Below, piece by piece: positions 53,527-64,000 of a stretch of 64,000 bases of DNA. Origin of the DNA: Bugula neritina. Taxonomy: Eukaryota; Bryozoa; Gymnolaemata; Cheilostomatida; Bugulidae. Each line of letters starts with the position of its first letter. Positions within the stretch are counted from its first letter, which is position 1. The position numbers were made by a program, and so were the translations under genes. The notes under the pieces were generated by a model. That model ran no database searches. It saw only the letters and a program-made list of their open reading frames with translations, and was not told where the DNA came from. The stretch covers positions 9,831,150 through 9,895,149 of the forward strand of contig OZ037772.1 in NCBI GenBank assembly GCA_964035545.1. Direction: 5' to 3'.

Positions 53527-55134
53527 GCAATTGGTTATATTTAGTAGACTAAAACAAATTTAGGAATAGTGCTAAACATTAAGACCATTCAATAAATAAA
53601 TTTAGATCATCACAGTCTGACAGCAAATTATATATGCAAGTTTATTTTAATCTTATTATACTAGAAAAACATTAAATTCTTTATGAGATATTATTAAAAT
53701 TGTAATGCATTTCGGGTTGATGTTAGCTGATAAAGAAGCAAGGACAGTTTCCTATGCAAATTTTTTTTAAATATTAAGGTAAATGTTATAATTTTCTGCT
53801 TTACCAAAATATAATTTAGAGACTTCCAGGGATTAACTGCAAAATTTGCTTGAGATACGTAAATAATTGTTGAAATACCAGTGATAATTAAACTCTACTT
53901 GAAACTTTTCTTCCTTGTAACAATTAAAATGATGAGCATGTCTTAGTTTGCTTTCATTAGTTTTCCCATCTTGGATATCATAATTTTAAAACAACTGAAT
54001 TTCTTTAATTATAAAACTTGCCTTCTTCTTCCAGAAACACGTAAAATGATAGAACTAGTAGCTATGAAGTGACCAAATGCTAGTTACTCTTATTATACAT
54101 CCGAAAACATAAATTATATTTTTTGCACTATTTTACTTCTTAATCTATTCAAACTATAATAAAATTATTACTATCTTAAGCAGATCTGAGAGCCAGTAAT
54201 TGTGTGGAACTGTTCTTTTATAAAATCAAAATTATGAAGCAAAGTTTAAGAAAGCTTTTGCTTAACACTAGTGTAATAGACTCTGCGTAAAAAACTTTTT
54301 CAATCAATATTTTTGTAGCTGTAGTAACTAGTGTACCATGTGACTAAAATTTGAGCCAAACTTTTTTGTAACGACTCTATACACAAATAAAGCTTTAGAA
54401 AAAGATATCAAGCTGTTGAAAATTTTGCAGTTTTTGGTGTCAGTTGCATTAAAACCAGCTTTAAAAGCTTATATACCAAAATAACTCAGTGTATAGCATG
54501 TTGCTAGGCCTCTAACTTTCATTTTAGCAGTATGTGATGAATATTTTTTAAAATTGAAGTAAAAACAAACAAAAAAATGTCATGAAGATATAATCTAATA
54601 AAAATTATAAATTTATGTAATGTGTTATAAAATGCAAAAAATTGCAGGTTTTTATATGACTCAGATTGCTTATTTAAAAATACTCATAAATTGATAATTA
54701 ATTACTAACTTTCAGAATTGTACCACTTAAATATATTTATTAATTTATCTACAACAATTATGCCTATAATTGCATTTCAAAGTTGCACTTGGCAGCTAAA
54801 ATAGCATTTTGTGTATATGCAGACCTGGCGTAAATAATTTTTTACAGTTTTGTGAGTTGATTATTGATATAATAAATTATAAAAAATGCAAAATGTCACA
54901 TTGCTAAGTGCTATCAAAGATATATTTTCATGCAGCACATATATTTTATTTCCTCGTTTATCTAGCAAATCAAATGCCAGCATTATAAAAAATCCACAAT
55001 GCTAAATTGTTTCTTTGCAAATAGCAAGTTTGTATGGCTTCACACATTCTCTATGACAAAACACACACGTTGATCGTGAGAGAAAGAAAATTAGAAGATT
55101 TCTATTTCTAAAAATCTGTAGAATTGAAAACAAC
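53527..55134. other. Spacer between Bcl-2-like genes C and D
   Basis: AT-rich sequence of about 1.6 kb with the poly(A) signal of gene C at 53591. No exon, repeat family or RNA gene is recognised. Confidence 0.5.
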
Positions 55135-58100
55135 ATGGCAGTTGCAACTGGAGATGTGATTGGCTCTCTTGTGAGACAAAGGTAAGTTAGTAACTTTGTG
55201 TTTAGAGCAGTAAATATGACATAAGATTGGTAATGTGAATATTTAGTTTTCTTACTAATTCCAGTAAACACAAGCGAGATGTTATTATAATTTATTAAAA
55301 AGGAAACTTTTTATAATAAAACAGCTAAACTGTCTTTCAAAAGCTACTGTAGCTAGTTTTTATATATGTTATAATCATCAAAGAAGTTTTCAAAATTATT
55401 TAAAATAAAAAAACTTGAACTACTTTTTCGAGAAATTTACTTCACCTCAAAGATTTTACTTTTTTTGCAGCTTGTTTGCCAATATCAAGATCAATTTTTT
55501 TAAATACAGTCTGATTTTTTCTTAGAATGAGAGCTCAGCGATATAACCAATGTCTTAAGGATGCTCTTGGGAGACTCACAGTCTTGGAGAACCTTGAGTG
55601 CAGTGACATCATTGAAGCATTAACACAATTAGGTATGGCCAGTATTCTAGGAACGGTAATTTATTAGGAAAGTTGCAAATTTTTAAATTTAAGTCTGGAA
55701 GTAAAATAGAACAAAATTATTTATTATTATTATTATTATTATTTATTATTGTTTTAAGTTGTTGGTATAGTTAGAATCCCTAGAGTATTGTATTGTAACT
55801 TATTTTCATAATTTACCATTGCATTTAGAAGCATTTAGACACAATTGGTTTAAAAATTTGGAACATGAGAGTTTTAAAACATTTTTGATAAAGTCCTATA
55901 ATATACAATATTTATCTCTAGGCTGCTAAAAGTTAGAAATTAATTAGAATGTAAAGCGTCAACAGTGTCATATTCCTCATAGTACTTGCTTAACAAAGAA
56001 AAAACAAGACAAATACATTACTTTTATCTATTTTCAAATAACTCTAAGTTGCATATATAGATTTAAAAGAATATTACGATTATCTAACATCAACAGCATC
56101 ATATAATCTTAATTTTATTTTATTTGTTTAATCAAGAACAAATTAATAAAAAAACAGCTTTTATATTGATTTAACTTATTCTTCAAAATATTATGTTTGA
56201 TTTTGCAGAGGGACTCTTTGACTACAGAGACCAGAGTGTGGTTGAGGATGCGGTGTATATCAACAACCCTGAAATGTTGACAGATGCTCAGGCTAAGACT
56301 AGTCTAGTCACGTGTCTCAACAAAGTGTTTAATGATGGCATTATTACCTGGAACAGAATAGCAGTGGTGAGACAATACTATAATTAATTATTATTTAATC
56401 AATTATTATATAATGAAATCATAATTTTTTATCTTTAGATATTTTAATCAATTGACAGTAATTTTGTTGACTTATAATAACTTCAAATTCATTAAAGAAA
56501 AGTTCAAAGTTTCTATTTTTGCTCTCAGATATCAATCTGCCATAAAATTTAAAAAACTAAATGTTTGTTATTGCTGGAGCCTTTGAAACTTGGTATTTGT
56601 TGCTACTATTTGCTAGTCTAAAACTTATTGTCATATTACCTCAAATTGGACCTAATCTTTTGCAAGTTCTATTTGAAAAAAAGCTGCTGTCAAGTAAAAT
56701 ATCCAATTTATGCACATATTTTTTTATTGCCCAGTTTCATATTCAATACCCTAGCTCAGATTGTGATAGAGAAAGTCAAATATTTTTCTTATTGCGTTCT
56801 AAGTTTTGTTGCTATGACAACCATATACCAATTAACTACTAGCAGCTGCGTATTATATGCTTGCTTTAGGCTGCATTTAGTGTTTAAATTTTAAACAATT
56901 ACTTGTCTTATTAATTAAGTGACGATAGCTAACATGAATTATAAAAGCATTAGTAAACCATTAGTAAGCATATATGCATACCCTGACAACTAACAATATA
57001 TTACTATCATTTTATGTAAGTCAACAACTGTGAAATGATGACTACATGCAGACATTATATAATACCACTGACAACGAGCTGAATATTCTGACATTGTCTA
57101 CTGCTGACAACTAGCTGAATATTCTGACATTGTCTTTTGCTGACAACTAATTAATTATGCCGGCAGGTATGTGCCACAGTGAGCATGCTGGCAGACAATG
57201 CACTGAGAGCGGGAATGATCACCAGAGTGCTGCAACTAGTCTGCTGGGCGGAGGAATATTTCAGAGTTCGACTTATTGACGCCTGGATTTGTCAGAAGTG
57301 TGGCTGGGTAATGGTCTTGATCTAATTATATAAAGTATTTTTTATAAATTTACGTAACTCTGCATATTTATTGTCATTGTTAATTATTAGTTTGTAATTA
57401 TCTGCATATAGCAGAAAAATTTAAGTAGTCTGTTAACTGACAATTTATCTACAGATTTTAAAATTGCAGCATATTTTAGATTGTTTATGAAAAATTTAAA
57501 TTTAAACTCACATTTTTTCTTTAGTTTAATTTTATATACTTTAAATGAATAAAAAACATTATTTGAATAATAAGGCTGGTTATTATGCCATTTTGCTAAC
57601 TTTATTATGAGAAACTTCATTATCTCCTAATCGTTTTGATAGAGCCAGTTTCCTATGAAAGTTACTTGTGACTGTTTGCTGTCAACTTTAGAACTCAAAC
57701 TGACTTATAACTATATAAGTCATTTAATTAGGTTTATATTATATAGTGTGATTAATAATGCGTGTGATGTCAAATTTTTTAACAGACAGATGTGGTTGAG
57801 TACGCTAAAATTAGAAACAATGACAGCAGTAAACCCTGCGCTGAACCTCAACCACACCAACCACGATCTCCAACCAGGCCACAACGCTCGCCTAGGCCAA
57901 GATCCACTGCTTCCAAACACAAATCAAAATCTCCGTACAATTCCCGAAAGGTAGCTGGAGAACTGAGGGGCATTGCAGGAGATATAAAAACTGAATGTCC
58001 TCCTTCTTCAAGGTCATCCCGACCAAGGTCAAGGCCAAAGAAAGGAAAGTCACCATCTCCTTGTATCCGTTCCCCTGAGAGACTTTTTATGCCTGCCGAA

Positions 58101-58358
58101 AATGTACAGCCTTACAACGATTTATCTAAGGAGACTAAACTTGCAGGAGGTGGTTTTGGTTGTTCACCTTCTGATGGATTGCCATACACTGCTATTTTCG
58201 AATCAAAACCTAATTTTGAAGGTGACTCTCAGAAAATCGATGAAGACGAATCGATCATGCTTTCACCAAACCCACCCATACCAATGTCACACTCTGATGA
58301 CCCTCTTGCTCTTCATGGAAAAAAGTTAAAGGGTATTAGATACTGCCTCCAAGCCTAA
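55135..58358 (+). CDS. Bcl-2-like protein D with basic tail
   Basis: Five exons: 55135-55181, 55526-55632, 56209-56366, 57167-57307, 57786-58358 (TAA), giving 341 residues with phases 2, 1, 0, 0. The short start MAVATGDVIGSLVRQR corresponds to helix 1. BH1 is canonical in pattern: VFNDGIITWNRIAV. The following helices run to BH2 (AWICQKCGW), after which the next exon continues TDVVEYAK, parallel to the DAFVELYG that follows GGW in vertebrate Bcl-2. The core is about 151 residues, near the family norm. The 190-residue tail replaces the usual membrane anchor and is basic and Ser/Pro-rich (RSSRPRSRPKKGKSPSP), possibly a nuclear localisation signal. Exon lengths 107, 158 and 141 match gene E, so D and E are sister copies. 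Poly(A) signal at 58494. Confidence 0.82.
57069..57152. repeat. 36-bp direct repeat, 2.3 copies
   Basis: The unit TGACAACGAGCTGAATATTC plus TGACATTGTCTACTGC is repeated just upstream of the exon 4 acceptor of Bcl-2-like gene D. It supplies part of the intron end but not the acceptor itself. Confidence 0.9.
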
Positions 58359-59535
58359 GAGCATTAATTAATTGTATTGTTTTAAAAAATCCAATTCAGG
58401 TTTTCTAGAAACTTGAAACTTTTAAAAGTGAATGCTTCAACACACAACAAACTTGCAAATTTTAACTGTAATTTTTAATTATTAATACAACAAAATAAAG
58501 CTTAGAAAGATCTAAACCTAACTGTTTTTTAGATTTATTACTGTGTTTTTTTTACAAAAAATCGCAATTCAATTAGCTTTCTGCTTTTTGAAGTAAACTT
58601 AAAGCTTTAAAAACATGGACCTAAATAATGTAGTTTATTAGGACATCTGCTTTGATTCAGTTTTTTCAAAATCTTTTTAGATTCTAAGTTTCTTCAATTT
58701 TTATCAAAAATGAAGTTTCAACTTTGTGACTTTTTAAATGACTTAAAAAGGGGAATATAATCAAATGTTACTGCATGTACACTACTATATAGATCAACTC
58801 TTCCAGCAAGCAAGCATGCACACTTATAGTAAACTCTCCCAGCAAGCTAACGAAGTAAGCTACTCTTAAGCTTCTTTCCAACTAATATATACTTATAATT
58901 AGTTTCTGTCTACAATACAAAAAACACAGCAAACAGCTGAAACCTTGCATGTTTTTAAAGCTTTTAAAAGCCATCAATGACATAGAATATCAACACCGTA
59001 ACAGGTGTTTTACAGTCTAATTAAAGCTTTTTATGCTATACAGACTGAATGCTGAATATTTAAATTACAGTTCTGCTTGATTGAAGAACCTTTTATTTGA
59101 ACATTTCCTATAAGGTAACTTAAAAATTTTTTATTGTCAAGTGTTTCATTTTTGTTTTTAACTTTTTTTTATATACATCACTGGAAGTGACTTTGCTATA
59201 GTTTTAAGACATGAAAATTATAATCAGTTCTACTTAAACTTGAAAGCTAGTTTCAATTTTTTATAAAGCTGTGAAAATACGATATGCATTTTATTATAGT
59301 TAGGTATGCTAAATTTTTGGGCATCTAAATTAATTTTTTCCTGCTTCACAATTAATTTGTGCATATTACATCATGAAGCCATAGTATAAATTCTCTGATA
59401 TTTAAATTATTTTTCCAATTGTTCTATGAAAAATAATTTAAACCAAAAACTACTAAAAATTGGTTTGCATAAAAACAATTGCTGTCTTCTAACTTTTACT
59501 AAGCTGGTCTTAAAGGAACATTAGAAATAAGAAAG
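58359..59535. other. Spacer between Bcl-2-like genes D and E
   Basis: AT-rich spacer of about 1.2 kb holding the 3' end of gene D (AATAAA at 58494) and the presumed promoter of gene E. No other feature is seen. Confidence 0.5.
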
Positions 59536-62500
59536 ATGGCTACCTACGGACCTTGCAACCATGCTATCGCAACTGCTGATGTCATCAAGGCGTTGGTTAG
59601 GAGAAGGTAACTTCTACTTGTATTTTCTTATCACATTTATATATACTGCTTTAGTGTTTATGCTATATACACAACCTTTATTGGAATGGCCGTATTTTAC
59701 ACTAAATATTTGCACTGAAGTTTATATAATATGGAAAGCTGTCTTCATAGCTACAATATGGACAGCGATTTAAAATTTTTTATTGTTTCTGGCAACACGT
59801 AATTTTAAGAACATTTGCAGACTACTAAAGCTATGTAATGTAATAAACCCATCTTCTGTGCTTTTCAACAGCTAATTACACTTAAACACCATTTATGCTT
59901 CTATGACATGTATACTGATACCAAAGCAAAACGTCACACACTTCAAGCTGTATATAAATTTACAAGAGTAAATTAAACTGAAATAGAGTGTTAAATTTAT
60001 GAAATTAAAAAAGTGCAGTCCATTGATAATACATATTCAAGTACATTATATAATATAGATGAGTTAAATTAATCCAATGTTTTTGCAATTGGTGCAATTT
60101 GGAGTTATAACACTATTTAATAATTTTAAGCATTAAGTTCTCCAGATTTTTGAATAGAAAACACAATTGTTTCTTCTTACTTACAATAGATGACTAATTT
60201 TATTAATTTTCTGTCAAACAGCGATTAGGTCACAATTTTTTGTGTTTCATCTGTCAATAATAAACTTGTTTTTAGTTTGGCTGAAAGAAGATACAGCCAA
60301 GATATCGTTGGTGTTTTACGAAGCTTAGACTATTTTCCAAACTATGACAATCATAGTGTCATTAGATGCATAAAGATAATAGGTGAGTCACAAGAAATAA
60401 GAGTCTAAAAATAGTGCAAAAAAAGCCTTTTTTACCGATGCAAAAATAGTCATTATGACAAATCTTTGATAAGTTATTATAATTATTATTATTTTAGGAT
60501 TATATAGCTTGAGAAAGCTCCAACATTACTTCAATAATATATATTTTTGATAGATATATAGTCATTTTCTAGTTGGTAACTTTACATTGCCAAAGCAAAA
60601 ACATGCAATTGTAAATGAAAAACATTGTCATGCATTCATGAAATTGTTTACATTTGCAAAAGCAATGCAGATTATTTTTTTAAATTTAAATGCAAACAGA
60701 AATTGTGGTTGTGACATTATAAACTGTATAAAAACATTTTTCTATTCATAATTTCATTGGCTTTTGAATTTTGTTCAGCCTGTTTGATATTAATATCCAT
60801 ATACACTTTGGGTTCAAAACAATGTGTTTGAACTAAAATCAAAATTTATTATAATGTACTAAAGCTTTACTTTTCAAATCAATTAGCTTTTTGCATTGCT
60901 ATTGTACATTTTTATGTTTCAGTATTAGTGCACAACATTTATAATATACACCCACCACACATGTATACAAAATTCAAATAAACTACAAATTGTGACAATG
61001 ATTTATATTTAGAATACAACCTTGACCCTAAATGTGTGGGCACTGTGATCGAAGCCACCTGGACCATTGGGGCAGCCAGCTATGATGTGTGTGAGATGAA
61101 TAAATCATTTAATAAGACCCTCACCAACTTTGCCAAGGACGGAGAACTTAGCTGGACTAGAATCGTCATGGTATAATATAAGATAATAACAATGATAGGA
61201 TAATATTGTTTTCAGTTAATTTATCTTATTTTGAGTTGTTGCTTTCCCTAAAGCTGTTTTATATGCATGTAAGTTAAAGGTAATGAAATGAATAGTATGT
61301 TACATTATTATATGTCTAGTATAACTCTATAATTATATGTGTTTAAAATTCAGTGGCATGAGGTGTAATTTTAACTACAACCTGGGAGTAAGAACATTAA
61401 CTAGATCAACATAAAACTCATAAGCTTTTTTGCAGCAGTTTAATGTTGTTTCAATAAGTTGAAATATGTTTTATATAATATAATAATGCTTTTGTAAAAA
61501 GCGTTGTGAACTTTAAATTTAAAGTAAAATATTTTCTTGTCATCAAAGTTATAATTATATGCATCGACAAGCTTCAACATTATTCTGAATTTTTAAGCCA
61601 TCAAATTAACATTGTTTTAATATTCTTGCTGCATTATAGTTGATGACTGTCATCAAATATCACGTATAAATATTAGAATATATACGGTAACAGCCTTAGA
61701 AGTGGTTCATTTAAGAAATTAAACATTTCATTGTTCAAAAATTAAAAAGCAGTGACTGAATCTGCATCTAGATTTTGCTGTTTAAATTTGGCTGAATGTT
61801 ATGAAGTATGTCGTATTGCAGATGTTAGCAACAGCTGTTACACTAGCTGAGAAGGCCTTTGATGATGGCTGGTATGACAGGATCCAGCTGATTCTCAACT
61901 GGACAGAGAAGCTGTTCCGTGAGAACCATGTGAATGCATGGATACGAGCTTCACAAGGATGGGTAAGAACTCTGCTCAACTCTTTACTGAAATGGAGAGT
62001 TGGTATTACCTGATTTGGCCTCGCTTTTTATACATAATAATATCTCTGTATATAGTAAATATTTAATAATACATATCTGGTAATGTATTTAATGTTTCTT
62101 TAGCATATTATCTAGTAAACAGTATCTTTAAGTCATATATATCTACTAACTGCATTGGTTTAATAATATATTATGATAAATAATATATATTCAATAATTA
62201 GTATATATATATATATATATAAATATATACAATAAGAGACAATTGGCAATATTTCTCGAGCTATAATGCGTATCTTGTAATTTTATCTAGTATAGTTAGT
62301 ATGTGATTTATTCCGCTACCAAACAAGAACAAATAAAGATATAGGTAATAAAATTTAGTGTCTGATATACTAGATACTAGATACGTGGTCTATTGTATTT
62401 AGTAGTTTAGGTAATAATTTGACTAGTAATATGTATTTATATAATATATATTCAGCAATGCATGGCCGTATCAAGTGTTAAGTAATTTCATGCTTCAATA

Positions 62501-63586
62501 TATTTTCAGGAGGGGATAATCACTTGTCCGCAGCTCCTACAGACTTGCCCCACGAGAGACGTGAGTCCGCCGCCAAATAGACAAGGTCGTTCTCAGAGCA
62601 CGCAGCGTAGAGATTTAGCTGACTGTATCCCTGGCAACTCTAGGTCAAGGTCGTCCCCAGCTTTCAACCCTGAAACATTTGACTGCAATACACAGAAGAA
62701 ACCGACAGGCGCTGAACCCCCATGTGTAGTTGCACCTAAAACCAACCGATCTAAGCATTTTATGAATTTAACAAATCTGGAATTTTCTTTGCAAAAGCTG
62801 CGAGCTGCATGCACTCCAGATGGAAAGAAGGAGGAATCTATTGACTGCCAACCAGCGCCAGTTCAACCTTTAGTCCTGAACAAGAACCAAGAGATGCTCA
62901 GAGGCAATGACTCTGACAATGAGGGTGATTGGGTTGATTTGGACGAGGAATTCAGAGAGTCAGAAGAAGGAGGTGAAAAGTTTCAAGAAGAGAAATGTGA
63001 AAAATCTGGATTCAGGTTTTTTCCACCTCCACTGGAAATGGGTTGCTATAATTTGAAAGGCAATCAGAACTTTACGTTTGATGAAGATCTTGAAGACTGT
63101 TTAGAAGAAACCAAAAGAAGTCACAGACAGCCTCATTCTGCCAAGCGTCCACGGGCTAAAAAACCCAAAAGATTTATTCAGAAAATTCAACATCCCGAGT
63201 ACCAGAAACCTTGCTTCTTCAATGAAGCACTTCACCGGCAAAAAGCACATAAGAAAACTGAATTTCTAGGAGCTCCGTGTGAAGATGCTTTACTTCCTGA
63301 AAAACAAGATAGCAAAACCAAGCCAGCATCTTCTGCCCGACTTGACAAAGAAAACAAAAACTGTGGTGAGGTTCTTCCAAATCAAGTACCATCAGAGAGC
63401 AAAACTGAAGAAGCTCAGAGCGAGGAGAATTCCGCAGCGGGTTCGCCTGCTGTCGAATCTACAAGCAGCACAATCGACTCCGTAGATGGTAGTGCCGCCA
63501 CAGTAGATGAAGATGTGCGTCCAGAATCCGATTCGTTATACGTGTCTGCGCAAACGGAGAATTCCGGTTTAGAATCTGTAGTTTAA
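59536..63586 (+). CDS. Bcl-2-like protein E with acidic/basic tail
   Basis: Five exons: 59536-59606, 60276-60382, 61013-61170, 61822-61962, 62510-63586 (TAA), giving 517 residues with phases 2, 1, 0, 0. The start contains the helix ATADVIKALVRRR. BH1 is FAKDGELSWTRIVM, close to the family pattern F..DG..W.RI. It is followed by MLATAVTLAEKAF, then ILNWTEKLFRENHVNAWI and BH2 AWIRASQGW, with the intron directly after the Trp. This is the clearest Bcl-2-like core of the five. The 358-residue tail has an acidic block (EGDWVDLDEEF), an aromatic FRFFPPP segment and a strongly basic KRPRAKKPKR stretch resembling a nuclear localisation signal. No membrane helix is present. Poly(A) signal at 63743. It is the last gene in the window, so the array may continue beyond it. 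Confidence 0.85.
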
Positions 63587-64000
63587 TGACATTCAAAATG
63601 CTTGAATATAAAGCACTATATAAAAATAGATTCAAATGTTCCGCAAACCAACTTTTTTTGCACCTTGAGAGTTGGTCTTAAATTCTTATCAAACTCTGTT
63701 ATGTTGAAGACACCATTTTGTTTCATACAAATTTCTTGATCAAATAAATATACAAGTTCTCCCAACAACAACAAGATTCTGACCTGTCAATTATTGTAAC
63801 TTAAGATTCTGTAACTCTAACAAGTTGAAATAATTGGATAATGCATAAAAAGAATATATTATATATAAGTGCATTCCCACCACCCACGCATGACCACTGC
63901 AGTGAAAATTAGACATAGACGTCATGTATAATTTTATTCTGCAGCAGTAGGTGATAAATAAAATAATCGCAACAACTATCTGTTAAAAGATACAAATTTG
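63587..64000. other. 3' flank of Bcl-2-like gene E
   Basis: Contains the AATAAA at 63743 and AT-rich sequence to the window end. No further exon is visible. Confidence 0.5.

Noticed and set aside
62593-62814. Minus-strand open frame inside the last exon of gene E
   Set aside because: It is a shadow of the plus-strand coding frame.

Overview
This is AT-rich genomic DNA from an animal nucleus. Every gene is split by GT-AG introns. The products are animal-type proteins: a docking protein with PH and IRS-type PTB domains, a type-B carboxylesterase, a Ly6/uPAR (LU) protein, an NHL-repeat protein and Bcl-2-like proteins. Introns hold tRNA-derived SINEs, a hAT-type MITE and long microsatellites. 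The gene families and repeats suit an invertebrate, perhaps a lophotrochozoan, but the sequence alone does not fix the species. Gene models were built by hand from reading frame, splice signals and codon phase; within each model all exon phases agree.

Layout. 1-970: decayed copy of the NHL-repeat gene. 1170-1900: two diverged copies of a relic with a Walker-A-like P-loop. 2767-7291 (-): unrecognised gene with a proline/alanine minisatellite, acidic duplicated exons and a C-terminal membrane helix. 9687-11493 (+): secreted NHL-repeat protein, probably GPI-anchored. 14803-28360 (-): DOK/IRS-like docking protein in 18 exons. 29124-36641 (+): secreted carboxylesterase with an intact catalytic triad, divergent from the docking gene. 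37766-39726 (-): GPI-type LU-domain protein.

41598-63586 (+): the notable part of the window. Five tandem genes (A to E) share one five-exon architecture with intron phases 2, 1, 0, 0. Their core carries BH1-like (DG..(T/S)W.RI) and BH2-like (WI...GGW) signatures of the Bcl-2 family, with an intron exactly after the GGW Trp. None ends in a membrane helix. Each instead has a different, long, low-complexity last exon (128 to 618 residues). Genes B and C have lost the BH1 Arg and B has lost the first BH2 Trp. Gene A may lack a working first exon. This looks like a local expansion of soluble, tail-diversified Bcl-2-like proteins.

Repeats: four copies of one tRNA-derived SINE; a hAT-type MITE with an 8-bp target duplication; a 63-nt near-perfect palindrome; a minisatellite that repeats a 5' splice site; a roughly 280-bp pure GT tract; a TA-cored inverted repeat. 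The neighbouring genes do not form an obvious single pathway apart from the Bcl-2-like cluster.
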